Part shown: positions 45,736 through 53,152 of the stretch, in pieces | Position numbering within the stretch: the first letter of the stretch is position 1 | How the letters are laid out: every line of letters begins with the position of its first letter | Source: Candidatus Aalborgicola bjergmarkensis | GTDB taxonomy: Bacteria > Pseudomonadota > Gammaproteobacteria > Burkholderiales > Burkholderiaceae_C | Length of the DNA: 64,000 bases | NCBI GenBank assembly: GCA_016708725.1 | Contig: JADJFE010000033.1 | Coordinates: 1 to 64,000 of the forward strand | Direction of reading: 5' to 3' | Notes under the pieces: model-generated | What the model saw: the letters and a program-made list of their open reading frames with translations, nothing else | What the model was told of the DNA's origin: nothing | Database searches by the model: none | Program-made: the position numbers and the translations under genes

Positions 45736-46493
45736 ACAGGGGTCTTTGTCGGTAAGGGGAGCAGTGTGGACACGGCGGAAGATTCGGATTTGACGTGCAG
45801 GCCGCATTCCTTGGCGGCTTCGTCTTCCCACCACCAGCGGCCCGCGCGAAAGTCCTCGCCCAGACTGATGGCGCGGGTGCAGGGCTCGCAGCCGATGCTG
45901 GGGAAAAACTGGTCGTGCAGCGGATTGTACGCAACGCTGTTCTCACGGATATAGTGCCAGACATCGCCCCAGGTCCACGCGGTCAACGGGTTGATCTTGG
46001 TGCGCGGCTCGGAGGCGTCGATCAGCGGCACCTCGGCACGCGCGCCGGACTGTTCGCGGCGCAAGCCCGTAATCCAGGCGTCCTTGCCCTCCAGCGCACG
46101 CGCCAGGGGTTCGAGCTTGCGAATGGCGCAGCACTCCTTGCGCAAGGGGATGGTCTTGAATATCGCATCCAGCCCTTCGCGCTGCACAAAGGCGACGACC
46201 GACTCTTGCACAGGTGTGTAGACCGTGACGGGTGCGCGGCTGGCGGCCTTGAACTGCTCCAGCAAAGTCAAGGTTTGCGCGTGCAGGCGCCCGGTTTCAA
46301 GGACAAAGATGCCGATGTCGAGCTGCAAGGTGTTGATGAGGTGGCTAATGACCACATCCTCGGCACCCAGGCTGGAGGCCTGGGCGATACGGCTGCCGTA
46401 CTGTGTGGCGGCTTGTTGCAGGGCGTTTTGGGTCTCCAGGAGCTTGCGCGCGTAATCGGCGGAGGCTTTGGCGTGCAGTTCGATGGCGCTCAT
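45732..46493 (-). CDS. cysH: APS reductase (assimilatory, [4Fe-4S])
   Basis: The 253-residue enzyme reduces adenylyl sulfate to sulfite using thioredoxin. Two cysteine pairs, RKECCAIRKLEP and SIGCEPCTRAISLGEDFRAG, bind the [4Fe-4S] cluster that distinguishes APS reductases from the cluster-free PAPS reductases. This fits the absence of a CysC domain. SSLGAEDVVISHLI and ITGLRREQSGAR are further family stretches. The usual C-terminal catalytic Cys lies in KECGLHV. Overlaps of 4 bases join it to both neighbours. Confidence 0.95.
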   Translation of the reverse strand: MSAIELHAKASADYARKLLETQNALQQAATQYGSRIAQASSLGAEDVVISHLINTLQLDIGIFVLETGRLHAQTLTLLEQFKAASRAPVTVYTPVQESVVAFVQREGLDAIFKTIPLRKECCAIRKLEPLARALEGKDAWITGLRREQSGARAEVPLIDASEPRTKINPLTAWTWGDVWHYIRENSVAYNPLHDQFFPSIGCEPCTRAISLGEDFRAGRWWWEDEAAKECGLHVKSESSAVSTLLPLPTKTPV

Positions 46494-46888
46494 GCGTACT
46501 CCCTGGCAAAACGGGGCTGCGGCGTGGTCGCGTCGCCCTGGTAAAAGTCCTTGAAACGCGCCAGTTGCGCCTGTGCAATGCTCAGACTCTGGTCGGCGCG
46601 CAAGACGGCGGCATCAAAGCCACTGCGGCGCATCTGGATGAGCTGGTCCACCAGCACATCGCCCGTGGCCCAGATTTCGCCTTGGAACTTCAGCCGGCGG
46701 CGCAACAGGAACGCTTGGCTGTAGGCACGGCCATCGGTGAATTTGGGGAAGTGCAGTTCGATGCGCTGCACCCCGTCCAGCGCCAGTGTGTGCGGGTCCG
46801 TGGTGTTGTCAATGCGGAGAACGTTCAGGGCTTTTTCGGCTGGAGATGGCGCAGAATGTGCGGAATAAGCTATTAATTTCATAATCAT
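46490..46888 (-). CDS. DUF934 protein of the sulfate assimilation operon
   Basis: 132 residues with the DUF934 core (LALDGVQRIELHFPKFTDGR, AYSQAFLLRRRLKFQGEIWA, TGDVLVDQLIQMRRSGFDAA). The family is nearly always found between cysI and cysH in beta- and alphaproteobacteria. Its biochemical role is not established; electron supply to sulfite reductase has been suggested. Residues 2-14 (IMKLIAYSAHSAP) come from a dispersed-repeat copy. It overlaps cysI and cysH by 4 bases each. Confidence 0.88.
   Translation of the reverse strand: MIMKLIAYSAHSAPSPAEKALNVLRIDNTTDPHTLALDGVQRIELHFPKFTDGRAYSQAFLLRRRLKFQGEIWATGDVLVDQLIQMRRSGFDAAVLRADQSLSIAQAQLARFKDFYQGDATTPQPRFAREYA
46845..46884 (-). repeat. Dispersed short repeat at the start of the DUF934 gene
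   Basis: The minus strand reads GAAATTAATAGCTTATTCCG then CACATTCTGCGCC, matching AATTAATAGCTG-n-CCCGCA of the 63722 copy. Translated as KLIAYSAHSAP, in the same frame as the cysN and tsaC copies. Confidence 0.6.
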
Positions 46889-48696
46889 GCTTCCTGTGCA
46901 TCCTTGGCAAAGCCCGACACCTTGGGCAGGGTGTGCAGGTTTTCGTGTTTGTCGCTCAGACGCGCGCTGTTGGCAGCCGCTTTGAACGGCTCCATCCCGA
47001 GGCGGCGCACGCAGTCGATAAAGGTCTCATGTCCCAAGCGTTCCTTGCGGTAGGTGTCGAGCAGTGCTTCGACCACGCCGGGGACTTCAAATGCGCCAAA
47101 CGCCGGGCCGACGACCTTGCCGGGCATGGCCGGGCCAAGGGAGCCGTCCGAGCCGCCGACCGACACCTGGTACCACTCCTTGCCGTCCTTGTCGACGCCC
47201 AGCACGCCGATGTGGCCGCTGTGGTGGTGGCCGCAGGAATTGATGCAGCCGCTGATGTGCAAGTCAATGGGGCCGAGGTCGTGCAGCTCGTCCATGTCCT
47301 GGTAGCGCTCGGTGATGGCTGCGGCGATGGGGATCGAGCGTGCATTGGCCAGGGAGCAGAAATCCCCGCCGGGGCAGGAAATCATGTCGGTCAGCAGTCC
47401 GATGTTGGCGCGCGCCAGTCCGGCATGTGTAGCGGCCACCCACAGCGCGGGCAGATCGACCTCGCGCACCCAGGGCAGCACCAGGTTCTGGTTGTGCGTC
47501 ACGCGCGCTTCGCCCGCAGAAAACATCTCGGCCAGGTCGGCAGCGGTGTCGAGCTGGTCGGCGTCGGCGTCGCCCGGCGCCTGACCGGGGCGTTTGTAGG
47601 AGAGCGTGACGGCGCGCAGGGACGGGTTCTTGTGCGCGGCCACATTCTGCTTGAGCCAGCGCTGGTAGGTCATGAGACGTTCCGGTGGAATTGCTATGGA
47701 TTGAATAGCTGCCCCCGCACGTCCCTCAAGGCTTGGATGCACAAAACATGCTGAAACACGTGCCAGCTCCGCAGCGGTGATGGTGTGCGGCGCGCCATCG
47801 GTCTCGACGATCTGGCGGTACTCGGCTTCCACTGCGTCGATATAGCGCTGGCCCTCGGACTTGACCAGAATCTTCAGGCGCGCCTTCCACACATTGTCGC
47901 GTCGGCCATAGGCGTTGTAGACGCGCAGGATGGCCTCCAGGTAGTTGAGCATCTGATCCTGGGGCAGGAATTCGCGCAGTACCGTGGCGATGGTGGGGGT
48001 GCGCCCCATGCCGCCGCCAGCCGACACCCGAAAGCCCAGATCACCGGCTGCATTGCGTACCAGATGAAAGCCCGCGTCGTACCAGTGCAGTGCAGCGCGG
48101 TCCTGCGCGCCGCCGGTGACGGAAATCTTGAACTTGCGCGGCAAAAAGGTAAATTCGGGGTGCAGCGTACCCCACTGGCGCAGCAGTTCACCATAAGGGC
48201 GTGGGTCGGCCACCTCGTCGGGCGCAATGCCTGCCAGCTCGTCGGTGTTGATGTTGCGCACGCAGTTGCCACTGGTCTGGATGCCATGCATGTTGACGCT
48301 GGCCAGCAGATCCATCACATCGGCGCTTTTGGTGAGCGGTATCCAGTTGAACTGCACGTTCTGGCGTGTCGTGAGGTGCCCATAGCCCACGGGCAGATGC
48401 GTCGTTCCCCAGGTGGCCTGGGTGCCGATGGCCTTGTCGAACACCTCCTTGCTGGGCTGGTCGAAGGTGCGCGCAATGCGTGCGAGCACGCGCAACTGGG
48501 CACTGGAAATTTCCCCATAGGGCACCGCCACGCGCAGCATGGGTGCATAGCGCTGGATGTACCAGCCGTTTTGCAGCCGTAAGGGGCGAAACTCGTCGTC
48601 GCCGAGTTCACCCTTGAGGTTGCGTTCCAGCTGGTCGCGGTACTGCGCGGCGCGCGTGCGGATAAATTGACGGTCAAATTCGGTGTATTGGTACAT
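46885..48696 (-). CDS. cysI: Sulfite reductase hemoprotein (ferredoxin/nitrite-sulfite reductase family)
   Basis: The 603-residue enzyme reduces sulfite to sulfide with six electrons, using siroheme coupled to [4Fe-4S]. Cluster cysteines are in MISCPGGDFCSLANA and HISGCINSCGHHHSG. NCVRNINTDELAG and LPVGYGHLTTRQNVQFNW lie in the N-terminal half. Residues about 320-336 (EGRAGAAIQSIAIPPE) are encoded by a dispersed-repeat copy placed between two conserved blocks and look like extra sequence. No cysJ flavoprotein is nearby, so the electron donor is probably a ferredoxin or another partner. It lies 47 bases after the sulfite exporter gene. Confidence 0.94.
   Translation of the reverse strand: MYQYTEFDRQFIRTRAAQYRDQLERNLKGELGDDEFRPLRLQNGWYIQRYAPMLRVAVPYGEISSAQLRVLARIARTFDQPSKEVFDKAIGTQATWGTTHLPVGYGHLTTRQNVQFNWIPLTKSADVMDLLASVNMHGIQTSGNCVRNINTDELAGIAPDEVADPRPYGELLRQWGTLHPEFTFLPRKFKISVTGGAQDRAALHWYDAGFHLVRNAAGDLGFRVSAGGGMGRTPTIATVLREFLPQDQMLNYLEAILRVYNAYGRRDNVWKARLKILVKSEGQRYIDAVEAEYRQIVETDGAPHTITAAELARVSACFVHPSLEGRAGAAIQSIAIPPERLMTYQRWLKQNVAAHKNPSLRAVTLSYKRPGQAPGDADADQLDTAADLAEMFSAGEARVTHNQNLVLPWVREVDLPALWVAATHAGLARANIGLLTDMISCPGGDFCSLANARSIPIAAAITERYQDMDELHDLGPIDLHISGCINSCGHHHSGHIGVLGVDKDGKEWYQVSVGGSDGSLGPAMPGKVVGPAFGAFEVPGVVEALLDTYRKERLGHETFIDCVRRLGMEPFKAAANSARLSDKHENLHTLPKVSGFAKDAQEA
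47691..47735 (+). repeat. Dispersed short repeat inside cysI
   Basis: The plus strand reads TTGCTATGGATTGAATAGCT then GCCCCCGCACGTCCCTCAAG and GCTTGG; full-length. cysI, on the other strand, reads it as RAGAAIQSIA. Confidence 0.75.
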
Positions 48697-48743
48697 AAGT
48701 CAAATCCTCTCCCGATAGGGAAAGGGGTGGAGTACGGGAACTT

Positions 48744-49535
48744 TTAGAGGGCGATCAGTTTGACACCGGCATAGGCCAGCAGTACCGAAAGCAGGGAGCG
48801 GATGATACGCTCGGGCGTCTTGAGCATCAGATGCGAGCCGACCCAGATGCCTGGGAGCGAGCCGGCCAGCAGGCAGGCCAGCATGGGCCAATCGACGGAC
48901 CCCAGCGAGGCGTGCCCAAAACCCGCCACCAGCGTCAGCGGCACGGCGTAGGCAATATCGGCGGCAACGATGCGCGACAGTGGCAGTTTGGGGTACAGAA
49001 TCATCAAAACGGTCACACCGATGGCACCTGCGCCCACCGACGTCAACGTCACCAAAGTGCCAATCACCGCACCAAACAGCAGCGGCAGGCTCCAGTGGCG
49101 CGGACGCGCTGCAATGGCCTCCTCGCCTTGTGCCACGGTTTTGGGTGTGACCTTGCCGTGGATCGCCTTGTACAGCGTGGCAGCAGCCGTCAAAAGCAAA
49201 GCAAAACCCAGCCCGGTCGTCATGACCTTTTGCACTTCTGGGTTGGCAGCGCCCACGTTGTGCAGGATGTAGAGCGTCACCAGGGATGCCGGAATGCTGC
49301 CTGCCGACAGGTTGATAACCACCGGCCAGTCAATTGCCTTGGCACGGGCGTGCTTGATGGTGCCGCCCATTTTGGTAAAGGCCGCAAACAGCAAATCGGT
49401 GCCTACGGCCAGGTAAGGCTTGATATTGAAGAAGAATATCAGGATGGGTGTCATCAATGAGCCGCCGCCCACACCCGTGAGCCCCACGATGGCCCCCACC
49501 AGAAAACCTGCAACGATAAAAGATAGTTCAGTCAT
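48744..49535 (-). CDS. TauE/SafE-family sulfite exporter
   Basis: The 263-residue membrane protein has about eight helices and the family's paired repeats (FLVGAIVGLTGVGGGSLMTP and FGAVIGTLVTLTSVGAGAIG). TauE/SafE proteins export sulfite, sulfonates or similar anions. Its place just upstream of cysI suggests relief of sulfite accumulation during assimilation. Downstream, the 47-base gap to cysI holds an imperfect hairpin (CCTCTCCC and GGGAAAGG) of unknown role. Confidence 0.88.
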   Translation of the reverse strand: MTELSFIVAGFLVGAIVGLTGVGGGSLMTPILIFFFNIKPYLAVGTDLLFAAFTKMGGTIKHARAKAIDWPVVINLSAGSIPASLVTLYILHNVGAANPEVQKVMTTGLGFALLLTAAATLYKAIHGKVTPKTVAQGEEAIAARPRHWSLPLLFGAVIGTLVTLTSVGAGAIGVTVLMILYPKLPLSRIVAADIAYAVPLTLVAGFGHASLGSVDWPMLACLLAGSLPGIWVGSHLMLKTPERIIRSLLSVLLAYAGVKLIAL

Positions 49536-49682
49536 AGGCGTGACTGTATGCGGAGTTTGATAGATTGAAAAATACTTTGTTGCTATTTTTATATATCGAA
49601 TGGTATATAAAAATGTGGCGAGGATTTCTGGTGCTGCTGTCGGATAGCCAGTCGCAATACTGATGGCCTGATGCTGGAATCG

Positions 49683-50138
49683 TTACAAAAGCCTCTTCAG
49701 TCGCAGCAAGGCATCGGTGTCGATGCGGTCCTTTTCCCGGTAATCGGTCTTGGTTTTCAGCAGGCCTTCGATGTCGAGCGTGCGAATGGATACGCCGTCC
49801 ACTTCCAGTGTGCGCACATGGGGTAGCAGGCTGGTGTAGCTCTGCCCGTTGGCGGCAAACAGCAGATCAATCAGCAAATCATCTGCCACCCGGATGTTTT
49901 CGGGTGCGTCCTGCGCCACCTCGAACCATGCCGGGTCCAGCTCCCGACTGGAAGACAGAAAACCCAGCGCCCGGATCACCCGGTGGCCGTTTTCCAGCGA
50001 ACTGGGCAGCAGGATGTCGATGTCTTCGGTTGCCCGGACAAACCCGTTGAGCCGTACCGCCTGTCCGCCAACCAGGATGTATTGCACGCCTTCGGCCTGG
50101 AAGCGGCGCATCAGGTCCAGCAAGGCATCAGGGTTCAT
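49683..50138 (-). CDS. Nucleotidyltransferase-fold protein of a toxin-antitoxin-like pair
   Basis: 151 residues from the ATG at 50138 (MNPDALLDLMRRFQAEGVQY). ILVGGQAVRLNGFVRATEDI followed by DILL is the nucleotidyltransferase GG-x-A and T-x-DID signature (AbiEii/MNT-like, as in DUF6036-type proteins). Lys/Arg-rich KTKTDYREKDRIDTDALLRL closes the domain. A longer reading (50177) is in frame but lacks homology. It overlaps the small upstream gene by 11 bases, so the pair resembles a TA module; the toxic activity is not proven. Confidence 0.75.
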   Translation of the reverse strand: MNPDALLDLMRRFQAEGVQYILVGGQAVRLNGFVRATEDIDILLPSSLENGHRVIRALGFLSSSRELDPAWFEVAQDAPENIRVADDLLIDLLFAANGQSYTSLLPHVRTLEVDGVSIRTLDIEGLLKTKTDYREKDRIDTDALLRLKRLL

Positions 50139-50352
50139 GGTCGGTGTGGGGTGGGTTGAGACGCCGCGCGATGGCAAGCTGGCGCGCGTCGTCGAGCTGA
50201 TTCAGTATCCGGTGGGGTGCCCGCATCACCCCCTTGGGGACTGCAGGCATGGCCTGTGCGAGCATGGCATCCAGCACGCGGCAGCGCCGCAGCGCCTGGG
50301 CTGGGTCCAGAATGAACTCGGTGCGTTGTTGCTGGCCTACGGTGCGTGTCAT
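50128..50352 (-). CDS. Small partner of the nucleotidyltransferase protein
   Basis: 74 residues from the ATG at 50352 (MTRTVGQQQRTEFILDPAQA, then LRRCRVLDAMLAQAMPAVPK). It is rich in Arg and Ala and helical, with no recognised domain. It overlaps the nucleotidyltransferase start by 11 bases. Proteins of this type upstream of such nucleotidyltransferases are commonly hypothetical; an antitoxin or adaptor role is an inference. Confidence 0.55.
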   Translation of the reverse strand: MTRTVGQQQRTEFILDPAQALRRCRVLDAMLAQAMPAVPKGVMRAPHRILNQLDDARQLAIARRLNPPHTDHEP

Positions 50353-50494
50353 GCCGGGCATCTTAGCGCGATTCGGGTGCGCTGACGCGCCCTGTGGCCA
50401 TTGCCGACACGGCATGAATTTTCGCTACAAATGTACAAATTGTAAGCAAGCATATAAGCATGCTAATGCAAAGAAAATCAAGTGATTTTTTGGA

Positions 50495-50522
50495 TTGACT
50501 CCCTAATCGTAATATTTATTCT
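50495..50522 (+). promoter_or_regulatory. Probable sigma70 promoter for the small basic protein gene
   Basis: TTGACT (50495-50500) and TATTCT (50517-50522) are spaced by 16 bases in an AT-rich gap. The palindrome at 50529-50550 lies immediately downstream, over the expected transcription start. Confidence 0.4.
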
Positions 50523-50528
50523 TTACTA

Positions 50529-50550
50529 ATTGTGTACGACTGTACACAAT
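50529..50550. promoter_or_regulatory. Operator-like palindrome
   Basis: ATTGTGTAC and GTACACAAT are perfect 9-bp inverted arms around GACT. The site sits between the predicted promoter and the 50602 gene, in a position suitable for a repressor. A related TGTACA occurs in the gap about 100 bases upstream. The binding protein is unknown. Confidence 0.5.
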
Positions 50551-50601
50551 AACGCCAGCCGCTAAATGTAGGCGGCGACCTAACTTACTCAAGGAGAAGG
50601 T

Positions 50602-50940
50602 ATGACAACCGAAGCCCAAGTTCTCGCCCAGGACATTGACCCGTCCACCGCCCCCCAAACCCTGAAAACTCCAAAAGCCACCAAAGCGGCGCGCAAGCGT
50701 GCACCGAAGCGATCCGCAAAGGCCGTGGCAGCGCCAGAGCCAGAACAGGTCAGCACGCTGGAGGTCGTGGAACTGGAGGAAACGCCTGCCAGCACAACCG
50801 CCAGCACAGCGGTACCACCGCAGGAGAAAAAGCGCTCCCGGTTTGCCAGACTGATGGACTATTGCTTCCGGCGCCGTGGCGCGAAAAGGCGGGGCGCCCA
50901 GCGCAATGCTGCACCCACCGTGGAAGCCGTGACTTCGTAG
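50602..50940 (+). CDS. Small basic Ala/Lys-rich hypothetical protein
   Basis: 112 residues with a strong AAGGAG 8-10 bases before the ATG. The N-terminal half is Lys/Arg/Ala/Pro-rich (KATKAARKRAPKRSAKAVAA). A Glu/Thr-rich middle follows, then a basic end KKRSRFARLMDYCFRRRGAK. It resembles disordered nucleic-acid-binding tails such as those of histone-like proteins, but no fold is recognised. The preceding palindromic operator suggests regulated expression. Confidence 0.6.
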   Translation: MTTEAQVLAQDIDPSTAPQTLKTPKATKAARKRAPKRSAKAVAAPEPEQVSTLEVVELEETPASTTASTAVPPQEKKRSRFARLMDYCFRRRGAKRRGAQRNAAPTVEAVTS

Positions 50941-50993
50941 TTCTGGTGATGGGGTGAGGGGCGTGGACCTCGGACCCGCGATAATGCCGCTCT

Positions 50994-51773
50994 ATGTCCG
51001 CTCCTAAAACCCTGTTTGGCTTTCATGCCGTGGGCGTGCGCCTGAAGACGGCGCCGCAGTCCATTGTTGAAATTTATTTTGAAGTGACCCGGCGCGATGC
51101 GCGCATGCGCCAGTTTCTGGAACGCGCGCAAGAGGCCGGTGTACGCCTGATGGAGTCCGATGGCGCGCGCCTGGCCAAGCTGTGCGGCAGCCACGGGCAC
51201 CAGGGCGTTGTCGCGCGTGTGCAGGCATTGGCACTGGTGCATTCGCTGGACCAACTCCTGGAAGACCTGGAAGCGGCCAATGCGGCTGTGCCGCAGCGCA
51301 GCACAGCGCCCTTGCTGCTGGTGCTCGATGGCGTGACCGACCCGCACAACCTGGGCGCTTGCCTGCGCGTGGCCGATGGCGCGGGCGCGCACGCCATCAT
51401 CGCGCCCAAGGACCATGCGGCAGGCATTAACGCGACCGTGGCCAAGGTGGCCAGCGGCGCGGCGGAGACGGTGCCTTATTTCATGGTAACCAATCTGGCG
51501 CGCACGCTGGGCGAACTCAAGGAGCGCGCCATCTGGGTCATTGGCACCAGCGATGCGGCCACTTCCACGTTGTACCAGAGTGATTTGACCGGCCCGGTTG
51601 CGCTGGTTCTGGGAGCTGAAGGTACGGGACTGCGCCAGCTCACCGCAAAAACCTGCGATGCGCTGGTACGCATTCCCATGCAAGGTGCGGTGGAGAGCCT
51701 GAATGTCTCGGTAGCCAGTGGCATCTGCCTGTACGAGGCGCTGCGGCAACGCGGTGCTGCACGGCCTGGATAA
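50994..51773 (+). CDS. rlmB: 23S rRNA (guanosine-2'-O)-methyltransferase RlmB
   Basis: The 259-residue SpoU-type enzyme methylates the 2'-O of G2251 in 23S rRNA. N-terminal substrate-binding domain: KTLFGFHAVGVRLKTAPQSI. SPOUT knot motifs: LVLDGVTDPHNLGACLRVAD, LVLGAEGTGLRQLTAKTCD and IPMQGAVESLNVSVASGI. The 50-base gap upstream has no clear promoter. It converges on tesA. Confidence 0.93.
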   Translation: MSAPKTLFGFHAVGVRLKTAPQSIVEIYFEVTRRDARMRQFLERAQEAGVRLMESDGARLAKLCGSHGHQGVVARVQALALVHSLDQLLEDLEAANAAVPQRSTAPLLLVLDGVTDPHNLGACLRVADGAGAHAIIAPKDHAAGINATVAKVASGAAETVPYFMVTNLARTLGELKERAIWVIGTSDAATSTLYQSDLTGPVALVLGAEGTGLRQLTAKTCDALVRIPMQGAVESLNVSVASGICLYEALRQRGAARPG

Positions 51774-51777
51774 AAAT

Positions 51778-52470
51778 TCATGTACTTTGTGCCAGCAGCT
51801 TCTTGATGCTGGGCCACACGTTGTCGAGGAGCAGGGGCTGGGCTGCGGCGTTGGGGTGAAGGCGGTCGTTTTGGAAAAGTTCCTGCGCCTGCGGCCCATC
51901 GGCGACGTTCTTGAGAAAAAAGGGCACCAGCGCAGCACCGCTGGTCTTGGCAACCGTTGTAAAAACCTTGGTAAAACGCTCTGCGTAATCCTGCCCATAG
52001 TTGGGTGGCATTTGCATGCCCAGCAACAGTACCTTGGCCTGTATAGCCTGCGCCGCCTGGGTCATGGCCAGCAGGTTGTCCTGTGTCATTTGCACCGGCA
52101 AGCCCCGCAGGGCGTCGTTGCCTCCCAGTTCGATGATGACCAGGGTGGGTTGGTGCCGCTGCAGTAAGGCAGGCAACCGGGAGCGACCGCCTGAGCTGGT
52201 GTCGCCGCTGATGCTGGCATTGATGACGGTGGCCGTGGTTTTTTGCGCCGCCAGACGTTGCTCCAGCAGCGCCACCCAGCCGCTGCCGCGTGCCAGGCCG
52301 TACTCGGCGCTCAAGGAATCGCCCAGCACCAGCAATTTCTGGTTTTTGGGAGTGCGCGCAGGCGCTGCCAGTGCGGATATTGGCCCTTGCAGTCCCATCT
52401 GGGCCATAAGCGCGATACAGTATCGTCGCGTGATAAAAGAGGAAAAAGAGGATGCCATGCCTGAAACCAT
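51778..52470 (-). CDS. tesA: TesA-like arylesterase/lysophospholipase (SGNH hydrolase)
   Basis: A secreted esterase with thioesterase, lysophospholipase and arylesterase activity in homologues. Catalytic blocks: LVLGDSLSAEYGL (Ser), VIIELGGNDALRGLP (Asn), and NDRLHPNAAAQPLL (Asp, His). A signal peptide RRYCIALMAQMGLQGPISAL precedes the mature chain. Starts at 52470, 52458 and 52407 are all possible; the first two overlap the divergent ABC gene by a few bases. The neighbouring ABC ATPase in divergent orientation matches the tesA-ybbA pair of enterobacteria. Confidence 0.88.
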   Translation of the reverse strand: MVSGMASSFSSFITRRYCIALMAQMGLQGPISALAAPARTPKNQKLLVLGDSLSAEYGLARGSGWVALLEQRLAAQKTTATVINASISGDTSSGGRSRLPALLQRHQPTLVIIELGGNDALRGLPVQMTQDNLLAMTQAAQAIQAKVLLLGMQMPPNYGQDYAERFTKVFTTVAKTSGAALVPFFLKNVADGPQAQELFQNDRLHPNAAAQPLLLDNVWPSIKKLLAQST

Positions 52471-53152
52471 TATTTCTGTTGAAAATCTTGATAAAACCGT
52501 AACCGACTCAACCGGTACCTTGCATATTTTGCGCGGTATTGATTTTGCGCTTTATGCACAGGAGACGGTGGCCATTGTTGGCGCGTCCGGTTCGGGTAAG
52601 AGCACCTTGCTGGCGCTCATCGCGGGGCTGGATACGCCTAGCCATGGGACGGTACGCATTGCCGGGGTGGATTTGTTCGCCATGAACGAGGACCAGCGCG
52701 CTGCTTTGCGCGCGCGCAAACTGGGTTTTGTGTTTCAGAGTTTTCAGTTGCTGGGCAACCTCAGTGCGCTGGAAAACGCCATGTTGCCGCTGGAACTGCT
52801 CGGGCGCAAGGATGCCAGGGCCGCTGCTACCGATATGCTGGGGCGTGTGGGGCTGTCGCAGCGGCTGCATGCCTATCCCAAAGTTCTCAGCGGAGGTGAG
52901 CAGCAGCGCGTGGCGCTGGCGCGCGCTTTTGTGGTGCAGCCTGCGGTGCTGCTGGCCGATGAGCCGACCGGCAGTCTGGACTTTGCCACGGGAGAAAAGA
53001 TCATGGAGCTGATGTTCGACCTCAACCGCGAACACGGCACGACGCTGGTGCTGGTCACGCACGACACGGGCATTGCCAGGCGCTGCCAGCGCCGGATCAC
53101 GCTTGAAGCCGGGCAACTGCAGGTCAATGACCCTGCTGCTCCTGCCCCATGA
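52457..53152 (+). CDS. YbbA-like ABC transporter ATP-binding protein
   Basis: 231 residues with Walker A AIVGASGSGKSTLLALIAGL, Q-loop VFQSFQLLGNLSALENAMLP, signature VLSGGEQQRVALARAF, Walker B VLLADEPTGSLD and the H-loop VLVTHD. It belongs to the MacB/LolD-type group, closest to YbbA. In enterobacteria the large permease ybbP follows; here the next gene is a convergent regulator with a 29-base overlap, so the permease is missing from this locus. Confidence 0.85.
   Translation: MPETIISVENLDKTVTDSTGTLHILRGIDFALYAQETVAIVGASGSGKSTLLALIAGLDTPSHGTVRIAGVDLFAMNEDQRAALRARKLGFVFQSFQLLGNLSALENAMLPLELLGRKDARAAATDMLGRVGLSQRLHAYPKVLSGGEQQRVALARAFVVQPAVLLADEPTGSLDFATGEKIMELMFDLNREHGTTLVLVTHDTGIARRCQRRITLEAGQLQVNDPAAPAP

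Noticed and set aside
46933..47754. Plus-strand 273-codon frame opposite cysI
   Set aside because: cysI on the minus strand shows all cofactor ligands; the opposite frame is a shadow.
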